Shown: positions 7,684 to 17,185, numbered from the stretch's first letter. The stretch is 52,228 nt of DNA from Kerstersia similis (GCF_965139615.1 NZ_CBCSIQ010000030.1:1-52228), one strand, 5' to 3'. The notes: generated by a model not told the origin, from the sequence alone. Program-made: numbers and translations.

Positions 7684-10600
7684 ATGACGACCCGAATTTC
7701 CCTCCCTGCTTTCTCCTTCGCCCCCGGATTGCGGCTGACGGCCATTTCCAGGCCCGCCGCATGGCTCGCCGCCTGCCTGTGGCTCGGGATGGGCTGGAAC
7801 CATGCTGCCCATGCCAATGGCAATTGGTATGCAGGGTGCAGCCGCGAAGGGGAAGCCAACTATTGCTATCGCCCCTATGCCGAAGGCCTGGCGGCGGTGC
7901 AGCTGGGGAGTTTGGACGAGAGCCTGCCTGCCTGGGGATACCTGAATGCCGCAGGGGAACTGGCCATTGCCCCGGCTTTCGAGGATGCCGCCTCGTTCCA
8001 GAATGGCCTGGCGGCAGTGGCGCGTGACAATCAGTGGGGCTATATCGACAGCACGGGCGCCTGGGTGATCGCCCCCGCATTCGAGCAGGCAACCGGTTTC
8101 AACGCCGAAGGCACGGCTATCGTGGAAGCCAATGGCCGCGTTCTGCTGATAGACCGGTCCGGGAAGACCATCAAGACGTTCCCGCTGGGTGTACGCAGCC
8201 GGGGTTTCCGCCCAGGGCAGGCGCTGGCCATGGCGGAACAGGAAACTGCCCCGCTGGCCTGGAATATTGCATCGGGCAAGCTGCTGTCTGCGCCTGATGC
8301 GGTCGGCGCGCTGGAAGTCGGCTACTCCCGTGATGCCTGGAACAGCAAACAATGGCTGGCCGCGCAGACCCGGCAATCAGATTACCGCGGCAAATGGGGC
8401 CTGATGAAACTGGACGGCAGCTGGCTGGCGACGCCGGATGCCTTGCAATCCGTACTGGCGCCGATCTCCGATGGCCAGCGTGCCGCGGTCAGCCGGGAGG
8501 CCGGGTATCAATGGCAACTGGTCGATCTGCAAGGCAATATCCTCAAGGAGGGTACCTATGCCAAGCTGGATATTCTTGCGCCCGGCTACTGGCTGGGCGT
8601 CAATGACCAGAGCACCGAGCTGCTGGGCCCCGACCTGCAGCCCCTGGGCCATTGGTCCGGGCGCGAATTGCACGTGCAGCGCGGCGCCGATTGGGGGTTT
8701 GCCGTAGTCAATGATGGCAAGGTGATCCATATCCTGAACGATGGCCAGCCGCTGGTCACCCTCTCGCTGGCGCACAGTTCCGTCCGGGTATTCGACGGGC
8801 GTATCTGGGTGTTCGATAAAAGCCCGGATGGCGATGATGGCTATGGCCTGGGCGAAGCGGGTGTGCTGGCGCAGATCTATGACCGGCAAGGCCAGGCGCT
8901 GCTGGCGCAGGCGCAGTCCACAAGCGCCGGGGCAACAGCGCGGACGACCGATGCGGCCGATACCAGCGCTGCCGAGTCCGGCCAGCTGGAGACCGCCGAG
9001 CCTGCCGCCGTAGTCCGCCAGCCGGCAAGCCGTAAACAACTGGATGGCTATTCTGTCCGCATCCTGGCGGATGCCCGTGTGCGTTCGCCCGATGCCGATC
9101 GCTCGCTCTGGCCCCTGGCCATTCTCAAGCCCAGGCAGTACGACAGCCCGCTGACACCGGCCATCCTCACGGTTGGTGGCGAGATAGTCAGTGCTTCGGA
9201 CTGGCGTGATGTGCAGGCCAGCGAGAACGGCGGCCCCTTGATCGTGACACTGCAAAACCAGCTGACGGGTGCATTGGATGCGCAAGGCAACTGGCTGGTG
9301 CAGCCGGAATTCCGTGATATCGAAGCATTCCAGGGCGCCTATGCCCGCGCGCTGCCCGCCGATAGCAGGCAAGGCTGGCGCAGTGCCGTGGTGATCGACC
9401 AGCAAGGCCGGCGTGTCGAGCTGCCCGCCAAGGTTGCCAGTGCATTGGCCCGTGTCGAACACGGCTTGGCGGTCTATCGCGCCGAAAGTGCTGGCGGCCA
9501 GGAACGCATGTTCCTCTGGGACATCGCAGCCGGGCGTGACGTCAGCCCTGAAGGTTTCCAGGAGCTGTATGCGTTCAGCGATGGCTACGCCAGTGCGCAG
9601 CAGAAAGGCAAATGGGGGCTGTTGAACGCTCGCGGCAACTGGATCGTTCCCCCGTCCCGGCAGTATTCTCCTTCCGTGCGGACGCTGCCCGGCGGGCTGC
9701 TGCAAGTCAGCGAGGACGGCGACTCGTCGCAGCATCGGCTTTACCGGCTGGATGGCCGCCAGGTCGGGCCACTCTTGAACCGGGAAATCAGCGATCTGGG
9801 CCGGGGGCAATTCCAGGTGACGCTGGCCGACAACAATGCCGTCGGCATTCTCGATACCGCGACCGGGAAAGTCACCCTCTTGCCTGACCGCTCCACCCAT
9901 AATCTGACAGCCGGCAGCGACAAAATCTGGCTGCTGGCGCGTGGCGATTATCGCCAGGGGGCCATAGATGCCCGTGGCAACTGGCGCATCCTGCCGTCCC
10001 TGTCCGAATTCAATCCCTTCTTCGTCCAGCCTTCGGGACTGGCGCGTGCCGTCGGCACCGGCAAGGGCTTTCTGGTGGACGAACAGGGGCGCAGAGTTCT
10101 GCCCGCCCTGGGGGATGCGCGCCCACTGAAGGGCATGGATCGGTTTGTGCAGTATGACCGGGACGGCGAGAGCCTGCTGGTGGATCGCAATGGCAAGGAA
10201 ATCGCCCGTGTCGTGGGCCCCTACAGCCTGGAAGCCGATCAGGCCTCGGAAGGCCTGCTACCTTACAGTGAGCGCGGCAACAGCAAATATGGTTTCCTGG
10301 ATGCCGATGGCCGGCGTGTCATCGGCGCCTATTTCGACAAGCTGGGCGCCATGAAAGATGGCCGTGCCGTGGCTTTGCGCCGGGAACGGGCCGGCAAGGC
10401 CTTCGGGTATATCGACCACAGCGGCCGCTACGCCATCCTGCCTGAATTTACTTGGGCCACTGACTTCAGCGAAGGCCGGGCGCTGGTGCTGCGCGACCGC
10501 CTGGTGCAGTACATAGACACGACCGGCGCTGTCACTGCCTACATCGGCATACTCTGCCGGCACGTTGCCGTCATTGCACCGGACGACCGCGTGCTATGGC

Positions 10601-10743
10601 CAGCAGCCGATAAATTGCAGTGTCTGGAAAAGGATGAGAAAGATGGCGCCCCCGTTGGGGATGCACCGCCACCGGAGCCTGTGCCTGTACCGGCAGCCGT
10701 GCCTGTACCCGCTGTACCCGCCGCTCCTGCCCTTGGATCCTGA
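7684..10743 (+). CDS. Exported WG-repeat protein (copy 1)
   Basis: The 1019-residue protein begins with a long signal peptide (hydrophobic AWLAACLWLGMGW, probable cleavage after AHA at about residue 44). The mature part is built of WG repeats, each roughly W/Y-G-h-h-D-x-x-G-x-W-h-h-x-P; clear units include WGYLNAAGELAIAPAF, WGYIDSTGAWVIAPAF, KWGLLNARGNWIVPP and AFGYIDHSGRYAILPEF. The C-terminus is Pro/Val-rich. WG repeats are beta-rich and found in many exported bacterial proteins of unknown role. I chose the ATG at 7684 because it gives the signal peptide; the frame stays open upstream to 7468 but that part looks non-coding. A paralogue follows 86 bp downstream. Both share cysteine pairs near each end (here CSREGEANYC and, near the C-terminus, C-R-H...L-Q-C), suggesting disulfides in the periplasm. 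Function unknown. Confidence 0.8.
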   Translation: MTTRISLPAFSFAPGLRLTAISRPAAWLAACLWLGMGWNHAAHANGNWYAGCSREGEANYCYRPYAEGLAAVQLGSLDESLPAWGYLNAAGELAIAPAFEDAASFQNGLAAVARDNQWGYIDSTGAWVIAPAFEQATGFNAEGTAIVEANGRVLLIDRSGKTIKTFPLGVRSRGFRPGQALAMAEQETAPLAWNIASGKLLSAPDAVGALEVGYSRDAWNSKQWLAAQTRQSDYRGKWGLMKLDGSWLATPDALQSVLAPISDGQRAAVSREAGYQWQLVDLQGNILKEGTYAKLDILAPGYWLGVNDQSTELLGPDLQPLGHWSGRELHVQRGADWGFAVVNDGKVIHILNDGQPLVTLSLAHSSVRVFDGRIWVFDKSPDGDDGYGLGEAGVLAQIYDRQGQALLAQAQSTSAGATARTTDAADTSAAESGQLETAEPAAVVRQPASRKQLDGYSVRILADARVRSPDADRSLWPLAILKPRQYDSPLTPAILTVGGEIVSASDWRDVQASENGGPLIVTLQNQLTGALDAQGNWLVQPEFRDIEAFQGAYARALPADSRQGWRSAVVIDQQGRRVELPAKVASALARVEHGLAVYRAESAGGQERMFLWDIAAGRDVSPEGFQELYAFSDGYASAQQKGKWGLLNARGNWIVPPSRQYSPSVRTLPGGLLQVSEDGDSSQHRLYRLDGRQVGPLLNREISDLGRGQFQVTLADNNAVGILDTATGKVTLLPDRSTHNLTAGSDKIWLLARGDYRQGAIDARGNWRILPSLSEFNPFFVQPSGLARAVGTGKGFLVDEQGRRVLPALGDARPLKGMDRFVQYDRDGESLLVDRNGKEIARVVGPYSLEADQASEGLLPYSERGNSKYGFLDADGRRVIGAYFDKLGAMKDGRAVALRRERAGKAFGYIDHSGRYAILPEFTWATDFSEGRALVLRDRLVQYIDTTGAVTAYIGILCRHVAVIAPDDRVLWPAADKLQCLEKDEKDGAPVGDAPPPEPVPVPAAVPVPAVPAAPALGS

Positions 10744-10829
10744 AAGCCAGCCCATCCGCGCCCCTTCACCGGCTGAAAATTGCTGTGTGCCGCCCGCAGG
10801 CCGACGCACGCCAGACTGAGATAACAGAC

Positions 10830-13712
10830 ATGTCATACCGGATTTCCTTCGCCACTTTCCTGCTATGCGCATTGGGTGCCGCCCCGGCGCAAGCGCAGCA
10901 GAGTTCTTCCGCATCGTGTGTGCGTCCAGTCCCGGAGCATGTCTCTGCCCAGCGCACGAACCTGGATCAAATCGCCGGAGAGAACCGTTGCATCCAGGAC
11001 TTGAGCGAAGGCATGGCCGCGGTCATTCTGCATACGCCCAGCCAGGATGGCTACCGCGATGCCGATATTGCGGACGGTCTGGCAGGTCATCGCTGGGGCT
11101 ATATCGACGCGCAAGGCGAACTGGCCATCGAACCCAGGTATGAGGATGCCCGGCCGTTTCGTCATGGCCTGGCCGCCGTACGCGAAAACGGCCTGTGGGG
11201 CTACATCGATAAGAGCGGCCAATGGGCACTGCCGCCCCAGTGGGAACAGGCCGGCGACTTCAGCCTGGCTGGCGTCGCCGTCGTCCGGGAAAATGGCCGT
11301 ACGGGCCTGATCGACACGGCTGGCGCAAGCGTGACGCCGCCAGGGCTGGGCCGCAGCGTCTCTACCATCGAGCTCGATGGCGGCAGTCCGACACGTGCCA
11401 TCATCGGCTACCGGCGGGAATATCTGTCCCCGACAGGGGTACGCCGTTATGTGGACGGGCAGCAGCGCGTGCTGTCGCAGCTGGGCAACGGGCCGTTCTA
11501 TGTTGCGACCCGCGATGGTGAGCACCAGGGCCTGCTGGATGCCGACTGGCGTTGGGTGCTGCGCCCTGAGTACGATGAGATCATCGCCGCGCTGCCGGAT
11601 GGCATGGGCGCCGCACGCAAAGGAGAGGACTGGTATTTCCTGGATAGCCAGACCGGCAAGGCCGGCAGCGAGCGCTACCGCCACCTGGAAACCCTGCGCG
11701 ATGCCTTCTGGCTGGCCTTGCCGGCCACGGATGCAGATAGCGCCCTGGGCAGCAACATCAACTACCAGTTGCTCAATGCCCAGGGCAAGGTGCTGCAGCC
11801 GGTCATTTCACGGAACGATCTGGGCAATCTGAATTTCGCCGGCAACACACTGGTTTATCGCACGCCCGATGCACTAACCATCTATCCCATGGGCGGGGAG
11901 GAGGCGCTGGAACTGCCTGCCACCTGGCAGCAGCGGGAAACCTATGGGCAATATCTGCTTTTCTACGACGAAAACGAGGCGCTTGCCGGTGTTGTGACTC
12001 CCACAGGCCAGCTGCAGAAGATCGCCAGCGCAGACCTGTTGTCCGGCACCCGTGAGGTGGATGTGCAGGCCGACAGGCTATGGCTGTTCGGCGCCCAGCA
12101 ACGGGTCATCAACGTCATCGATGCGCAAGGCAGGCGATTGCTGAATGACACGGCGCGCGAAACCCTGGCGAACAGCAGCTACCGCCTGCTGCCGCTGAAC
12201 CTGGAAAATGCGCCGCTGGCCATCATCACGACCGGCTATTGCCATTGCGAGGAAGGCGGCGCCGGACTGGTATTGCACGACGGCAGGCCCGTGCGCCATC
12301 CCGACTGGACGGAAGTTGTCCTGCTGCATGAAGAAGCCGATCTGGAGACGCTGGAAAACGCCGATGCGCTCCGCTTTGCGGCCGTCAGCGAGAACGGCAT
12401 GATCATGCTGGATGCGCAGGGCAATCCGGTGAATATGGAACCTTTGCAGCATATTTCCCCCTTCCGCCATGGCTATGCGCTGGGCTACGCCAAGGGCGTG
12501 GCCTACCTGCTCAAGCCGGATGGCACGCGCCAGGAACTGCCGGACTATTTCGATGTGCGTATCGTTGGCCCCAATCGTATGGCGATCGTCATGGAAGCGG
12601 CTGAGGGTGCGCTGTGGGGGTTGGACGAAATTCCCTATTATCGTGAGTTGGTGCCGCCGCAATTCCTGGAGATCGGCGATTTCCAGGATGGCTTGGCGCC
12701 CGCCCGCCATGCCAAAGGCACCTGGGGCCTGATTGATGCACAAGGCGCATGGGCGGTGCAGCCCGAGTATGACGAAGTCGCCCAGGAACGTTCGGGCTAC
12801 TGGTTGCTGCGACGCAAGACCGATAACAGCAATTTCAGCTATGAATGGCCCACCGTCGTTGTCAGCCGGGCAGGCAAGATACTGACGCCTCCATTGCGTT
12901 CGCTGCAGGTGCAGGAGTATGGCAATGGCTATGCCATGGTGGGCAACAGCCAGGAATCCTGGATCGTCGGCCCGGATGGATCGGCCTTTCCTGCGGGCGC
13001 CGCCTACATCAGCCAGATCGGAGACTGGCTGGAAGTTCGCCGGGATTCTGAAGCCGGTGTGCTGGATAGCCAGGGTAATTGGGTGATCCCGCCAGCACCG
13101 GTATTCCTGAGCCAGGTTCGTGACCAACGCATCATGCGCCGGGCGCCGGACGGCAGTGAATTGCTCGACGCTACCGGCAAGCGGGTGGCCAGCCTGGGTG
13201 ACAGCGATTGGCAGTGGCTGCCCGGTTCGCGCTATCTCGCCGGCCTGGGGTATGACGATGAACGCGAGCCCGTTACGCGGTTTGCCGACGCCAATGGCAA
13301 GATACTGGCGACCGTCAAGGGCCACGCGCTGGGCTTCGATGGCGAGCGGGTCCTGACGATCAGCCGGGATGGCGCTTATCGCTGGCTGGACAGGACGGGC
13401 CAGCCCGTCGGGGAAGGCCATCATGCGCTTGGCATGTTGCATGACGGACTGGCCGGTGCCCTGGGCCCGGATGGCAAGCACGCCGGTTATGTGGACAAGC
13501 AGAGCCTGTATCGCATTCCGCCCACCTATCTGGCGGTCAGCAGGTTCCAGAATGGCAGGGCAGTGGCTTCTACCGGGCAGGCGTCCTATCTGCTCGATAC
13601 CTCGGGGCGCCCGCTGGCCTGGGTGGCCGATGAATGTGGCATGCGTGTATTGCGCAATGCCGCAGGCAAGGCCATCTGGCCGGCTGAGCAAAGCCTGTCC
13701 TATTGCTATTGA
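10830..13712 (+). CDS. Exported WG-repeat protein (copy 2)
   Basis: The 960-residue protein starts MSYRISFATFLLCALGAAPA, a signal peptide ending AQA before QQSSS. It is a diverged paralogue of the preceding gene, with WGYIDAQGELAIEPRYEDA, WGYIDKSGQWALPPQWEQ and WGLIDAQGAWAVQPEYDEV as obvious WG repeats. Terminal cysteines correspond to those of copy 1 (two Cys in the first 70 residues, and C-G-M...S-Y-C at the very end around a shared IWPA motif). An extra CHCEEGGAG segment is unique to this copy. The ATG at 10830 was chosen for the signal peptide; the frame is open 45 bp further upstream. The pair likely arose by tandem duplication. Role unknown; an envelope structural or binding role is possible. 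Confidence 0.8.
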   Translation: MSYRISFATFLLCALGAAPAQAQQSSSASCVRPVPEHVSAQRTNLDQIAGENRCIQDLSEGMAAVILHTPSQDGYRDADIADGLAGHRWGYIDAQGELAIEPRYEDARPFRHGLAAVRENGLWGYIDKSGQWALPPQWEQAGDFSLAGVAVVRENGRTGLIDTAGASVTPPGLGRSVSTIELDGGSPTRAIIGYRREYLSPTGVRRYVDGQQRVLSQLGNGPFYVATRDGEHQGLLDADWRWVLRPEYDEIIAALPDGMGAARKGEDWYFLDSQTGKAGSERYRHLETLRDAFWLALPATDADSALGSNINYQLLNAQGKVLQPVISRNDLGNLNFAGNTLVYRTPDALTIYPMGGEEALELPATWQQRETYGQYLLFYDENEALAGVVTPTGQLQKIASADLLSGTREVDVQADRLWLFGAQQRVINVIDAQGRRLLNDTARETLANSSYRLLPLNLENAPLAIITTGYCHCEEGGAGLVLHDGRPVRHPDWTEVVLLHEEADLETLENADALRFAAVSENGMIMLDAQGNPVNMEPLQHISPFRHGYALGYAKGVAYLLKPDGTRQELPDYFDVRIVGPNRMAIVMEAAEGALWGLDEIPYYRELVPPQFLEIGDFQDGLAPARHAKGTWGLIDAQGAWAVQPEYDEVAQERSGYWLLRRKTDNSNFSYEWPTVVVSRAGKILTPPLRSLQVQEYGNGYAMVGNSQESWIVGPDGSAFPAGAAYISQIGDWLEVRRDSEAGVLDSQGNWVIPPAPVFLSQVRDQRIMRRAPDGSELLDATGKRVASLGDSDWQWLPGSRYLAGLGYDDEREPVTRFADANGKILATVKGHALGFDGERVLTISRDGAYRWLDRTGQPVGEGHHALGMLHDGLAGALGPDGKHAGYVDKQSLYRIPPTYLAVSRFQNGRAVASTGQASYLLDTSGRPLAWVADECGMRVLRNAAGKAIWPAEQSLSYCY

Positions 13713-13720
13713 GGCATGTG

Positions 13721-13762
13721 GCCGGGGAGTTGCCCACAGCCGGCTGTGGACAACTCCCCGGC
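13721..13762. repeat. 42-bp near-perfect palindrome after WG copy 2
   Basis: Two 21-nt arms (13721-13741 and 13742-13762) are complementary with one mismatch and no loop. There is no U tract, so it is not a standard intrinsic terminator. Each arm contains a DnaA-box-like 9-mer (TTGCCCACA at 13730-13738; TGTGGACAA, the reverse of TTGTCCACA, at 13745-13753), placed head-to-head. It could act as an mRNA 3'-end hairpin or as a protein-binding site. Confidence 0.6.
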
Positions 13763-13897
13763 CAGGCGGGATGCGCTGGGGATGCGAGGCCTTATGGAGA
13801 CAGCTGAAACAAGTGCTCGTTGTGTTTAACAACCTGAAAGCGGAGAATCTGACATACTGGAAGTGATGATTGTTCTAGACCTTTCAAGGAGAACGAC

Positions 13898-14134
13898 ATG
13901 ATCCGTAAAGGTATTTTTCGTTTGGGCGCCGTCGTCATGCTGATGGGAACACTGGCGGCATGTTCCACCTGGGATGGCATGAGCAGCCGGGAGAAAAGCG
14001 CGGTAGGCGGAGCGGCCATCGGTGGTGCCGCAGGTGCTGTCATCAGTGATGGCGGCCTGCTGGGAACCGTAGGTGGCGCTGCGATTGGCGGCGTGGTCGG
14101 CGATCAGGTCGGCAAGCACAACGAGAAGAAGTAG
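13898..14134 (+). CDS. Small glycine-zipper lipoprotein (OsmB-like)
   Basis: The 78-residue protein has a lipoprotein signal peptide with lipobox LAAC (Cys at 22), then STWDGMSSREKSAVGGAAIG and a glycine-zipper membrane segment with repeated GGAAIGG/GGVVG. This matches the OsmB / glycine-zipper 2TM family of small outer-membrane lipoproteins, often stress- or osmotically induced. AAGGAGAACGAC before the ATG is a strong ribosome binding site. It is a single-gene unit closed by a terminator at 14179. Precise function is not known. Confidence 0.85.
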   Translation: MIRKGIFRLGAVVMLMGTLAACSTWDGMSSREKSAVGGAAIGGAAGAVISDGGLLGTVGGAAIGGVVGDQVGKHNEKK

Positions 14135-14178
14135 GCGGCAAGGCCGCAAGCCGGTTCCCAGCCTTTTACCGCGACTTG

Positions 14179-14215
14179 AACACCCGCTCAGGCATTGCCT
14201 GGGCGGGTGTTTTCA
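14179..14215 (+). terminator. Rho-independent terminator after the glycine-zipper lipoprotein
   Basis: AACACCCGC (14179-14187) pairs with GCGGGTGTT (14203-14211). An inner CAGGCA/TGCCTG extends the hairpin, and TTTCATTT follows. Confidence 0.8.
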
Positions 14216-14330
14216 TTTCTGGCGCAACACGCTTGACCTTGCCATTATGGGAAGGTTCATGATTTCAACCATCACGTACACCCGTGGCCAAGCATGCGGC
14301 TGACGCCGCGTTTATCCGAGGAGTATTGCC

Positions 14331-14522
14331 ATGACAGAGTTCCAGGTTCCGCGTATGAAATGTGGCGGTTGCGCAGGTACGATTACTGCCGCAATCAAGG
14401 CGGTTGATCCCCAGGCCGTAGTGGAAACCGACCCGGCCAGCAAACGCGTCAGCGTGCAAAGCACGGTCAGCGAAGACGCGCTGCGCGCTGCGCTCGAAAA
14501 TGCAGGCTATCCAGCGCAATAA
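14331..14522 (+). CDS. Heavy-metal-associated domain protein (CopZ-like)
   Basis: This 63-residue protein consists of a single HMA domain with the metal-binding motif MKCGGC (Cys11 and Cys14) and the usual beta-alpha-beta-beta-alpha-beta pattern, ending ALRAALENAGYPAQ. Such free-standing domains bind Cu(I) or another soft metal and hand it to P-type ATPases or regulators. No ATPase or CueR-type gene lies next to it. AGGAG lies 9 bp before the ATG, and a strong terminator follows. The metal cannot be assigned from sequence. Confidence 0.88.
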   Translation: MTEFQVPRMKCGGCAGTITAAIKAVDPQAVVETDPASKRVSVQSTVSEDALRAALENAGYPAQ

Positions 14523-14541
14523 ATTGCGGGCCCGGCCCCTA

Positions 14542-14582
14542 CCCCTTCAGACACTGTCAATCGGGTGTCTGAAGGGGATTTA
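14542..14582 (+). terminator. Rho-independent terminator after the HMA gene
   Basis: A perfect 13-bp stem (CCCCTTCAGACAC at 14542-14554; GTGTCTGAAGGGG at 14565-14577) with a 10-base loop is followed by ATTTA. It may also lie near the 3' end of the convergent DUF4139 gene. Confidence 0.8.
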
Positions 14583-14682
14583 AAGGCTTTGGTGGCGGAA
14601 CGGCAGATGGAATCTGCCGTTCATGTGGCCGAGGAGGGCTGATGGCCCGGTTTTTATCCGCGCATGGCTGGCACGCGACCGA

Positions 14683-16728
14683 TCAGGCGCCGCGCAAGGC
14701 GGACTGGAAGGTATTTCGCAATGCCGCCACTTGTTTGCGGATTTCCACCAGCCTGCCGTCCAGTTGCGCAATGCCATCTTCCTGTTCAGCCAGCATGGCA
14801 GCGTAGCGTTGCCCCAGTGTGCTGTCTGCCGGTACGGCCGCGAGGTTTTCCCGGATACGGCCCTGATTGGCCACGGCCTCTTCGCGCGCCGCCAGGGCCT
14901 GCTGTTCTTCAGCTTGCGCCGCATGCCATTGTTGGCGGATCTCTGCCAGCGTCTTCAGGCGTGCCGCCGTCGCTGCGTCGGGAATACGGCCAGACCAGGC
15001 CAGCAAGGTTTCCGTGTCGGCATCGAGCAGTGCGATCTGTTCTGCCCATACCCGCTCTGCCGTCGCTTCCACCGTTTTGCTGGTGCCCGCCGGCAGTTCA
15101 GTCTTGAGGCGGTAGTTCGCCGCAGTCTGGCCGGCCAGCGCAGGCGAAGAAACGGTCCAGCCGGATTGGCGCGGATGTTCTATCACGACGGTACGTGCAC
15201 CGTCGCTGGCGCCCTGGATTTCGTATCGGGTGCGCAGGCGGTCGATATGGCGTGCCGTCAGCACGCCATTATCCAGGTTGACCGCCGCAATTTTTTCTTC
15301 CGGTTGGGTTTCGGTACGCACAGTGACCTTGCGGTCTTCGGCAAACAGCAACAAACGGCTTTCTCCCGGCGGAATGCCGGCAAGCTCTGCATCGCCGGCA
15401 TGAGCGCCTTGCGTGTCATAGACCGTCACCAGGCCGGGCGGCAGTGTCGAGTTCGTATCGTTTTTCAGTTCCAGGCCGCTGATGGGATGCCGCTTGCCTG
15501 GCCGGTAAATCGCCAGCATTTCGGCCTGAATCGGCGCATCCAGCAAGGGCAGCGCCAAAGAAGCACCTTTGGCGGCATCCACTTTGCCGGGCAAGGTGAA
15601 ACTGACATGGCTCAGGCTTTCCTGTGCCGGTGCACCATTGAGCTGCGCACCCATGCTGTCCGTGGCCGCCATGGCAATCGGGGCAGGCATGGGCGGCGCC
15701 GCCCGGCGTTTTGCGCTGGCCGTGGCGGCCATGGCCTCGAATGAACGTTCCGCAAGGTTATCCACAGCCGGCCTATCGCTCGCACCCACCATGACCGGCA
15801 CCTCGGGGCGTTGATTCCAGTACTGTTCATACAAACGCTGGCTCAAGACCACAGGCGCACCGGAAGTCAGCGTGACCTGGACTTGCTTCCAGTCTTCCCC
15901 GGTGGCGTTTTCAAGAATGGCCCAGGCTTGCAAGCGCGCCTGTTTACTGCCATCCGGCTGCAAGCGGTAGGACGTTTTCCAGACGGGCGCCGCCACGACA
16001 TAGGACAGATCGATAGCGCGTGCCTGACCCGGCTTCAGGGTCAAGGCAAGCGTGCGGTTGTCGTTCAGCTTCTGTCGCGCAATGAGCTGACTGACCTGTT
16101 GCAGCTGTTCACGCACTTTCTCGTCCTGAACAGCCAGGACGCTGTCCGCGCCCAGCTTCAGGCTTTGTATCTGCCCGCGCGGGTCCAGTACGGACAGCAG
16201 ATATTCCTGTTGCCGTGGCGCATGATCGCCAGCGCTTGCAGTCTCAACGACGACGCCCAGCACGGTACCTTCGACGCTACGTCCGCCGGAAGTCGCCTGT
16301 ACCGGTATGCCTTGCAAAGCGGCAGCCAGGCGCGGAACGGAAACCAGGTCTGCTGCCGTGAAGGGCAAGGCCCGGAATGTTTCTTCGCTGGTGCTCAAAC
16401 CATCCAGCGCAATACTGGACAAGCCGCCCTGGCTATCCTTGACCAGCAGGCTTTTCAGAATGTCATCCACCTGTGACAAGGGAATTTCCATGCTGGCATG
16501 GCCTTGTTCATCGACAGGAATGCGACGCTGTATTTCGGCGACGCCACCCGATGACAGCGTGATGGCACGTATGCCGGACGCAAGTTCGCTGTGTGCCTGC
16601 GCATGAACACTGGTCGCGAGCAGGGACGCCAGCACAGCCAGCCCCGCGTGTTGCACCCAGGCCGGTGCCTGGGCAATGACAGTGGCAATGCCGTTATCAG
16701 GGAAAACAGGGCGCACAGGTTTCTGCAT
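14683..16728 (-). CDS. DUF4139 domain-containing exported protein
   Basis: Read from the ATG at 16728, this gives 681 residues beginning MQKPVRPVFPDN. A hydrophobic segment HAGLAVLASLLATSVHAQA resembles a signal peptide with an atypically long N-region. The central part matches DUF4139: DLSYVVAAPVWKTSYRL, then LQAWAILENATGEDWKQVQV and SGAPVVLSQRLYEQYW. An N-terminal beta domain (ITLSSGGVAEIQRRIPV) precedes it. The last 100 residues, from about DAATAARLKTLAEIRQQW, are a predicted coiled coil rich in Glu, Gln and Ala. The frame is open to 16881, so the start could be earlier (ATGs at 16743 and 16794). Family function is poorly known; an envelope beta-sandwich protein is the likely picture. It is monocistronic and convergent with the HMA gene. 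Confidence 0.75.
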   Translation of the reverse strand: MQKPVRPVFPDNGIATVIAQAPAWVQHAGLAVLASLLATSVHAQAHSELASGIRAITLSSGGVAEIQRRIPVDEQGHASMEIPLSQVDDILKSLLVKDSQGGLSSIALDGLSTSEETFRALPFTAADLVSVPRLAAALQGIPVQATSGGRSVEGTVLGVVVETASAGDHAPRQQEYLLSVLDPRGQIQSLKLGADSVLAVQDEKVREQLQQVSQLIARQKLNDNRTLALTLKPGQARAIDLSYVVAAPVWKTSYRLQPDGSKQARLQAWAILENATGEDWKQVQVTLTSGAPVVLSQRLYEQYWNQRPEVPVMVGASDRPAVDNLAERSFEAMAATASAKRRAAPPMPAPIAMAATDSMGAQLNGAPAQESLSHVSFTLPGKVDAAKGASLALPLLDAPIQAEMLAIYRPGKRHPISGLELKNDTNSTLPPGLVTVYDTQGAHAGDAELAGIPPGESRLLLFAEDRKVTVRTETQPEEKIAAVNLDNGVLTARHIDRLRTRYEIQGASDGARTVVIEHPRQSGWTVSSPALAGQTAANYRLKTELPAGTSKTVEATAERVWAEQIALLDADTETLLAWSGRIPDAATAARLKTLAEIRQQWHAAQAEEQQALAAREEAVANQGRIRENLAAVPADSTLGQRYAAMLAEQEDGIAQLDGRLVEIRKQVAALRNTFQSALRGA

Positions 16729-17185
16729 GGCGGAAGGTTCCATTCGGAGTCGTATCGGACAGGTCAGCAGGCAGCTCGGAAAACCGAAAGACATTACCAC
16801 CGATGGGTGGCCGTGATCGGTAAGGGCTTGCAACGTCTGTGTACGACTGCAAGGGCAGCGGTAACAAATGGCGGAAGGCATATTGACGTCCGTATATCAG
16901 GGCGGAAACCGCCGTGCGGTGGGCGTTAGCGGTTTTTTTCAATATGTTTGTATCTTTTATATATATAAAGACTAGTAATGGATAAGCCCTGTGGGTAAGT
17001 CCCGTTTTTCGGGAAAACCCTTATCCGTCAATCGATTGCAGCCTCTTTTTGCTGTGCACAGTTTTTGTACGGTTCCGGGATGGAAAGTGGACAGAAAAAC
17101 GAGGCGGCGCTGATCGATGGTTTGTGCACCATCGATTCACAGCTTATGCACCGGAATTCCCGCTGTGCCAGCCACTGCGGGCCTG
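16729..17185. other. 457-bp non-coding gap with AT-rich tract and DnaA-box-like sites
   Basis: I see no gene here. The right half is strikingly AT-rich (16929-16978, including a run of alternating T and A). Next to it lie AATGGATAA (16977-16985), TGTGGGTAA (16990-16998), TCCCG-TTTTT-CGGGA (17000-17014) and TTATCCGTC (17021-17029). The arrangement resembles an unwinding element flanked by DnaA sites. It must also carry the promoter of the DUF4139 gene. Confidence 0.5.

Noticed and set aside
14623..15744. 373-codon rightward frame over the DUF4139 gene
   Set aside because: The opposite strand encodes a recognisable DUF4139 protein with coiled-coil tail; the rightward product is Arg/Cys-rich and unlike any known family.
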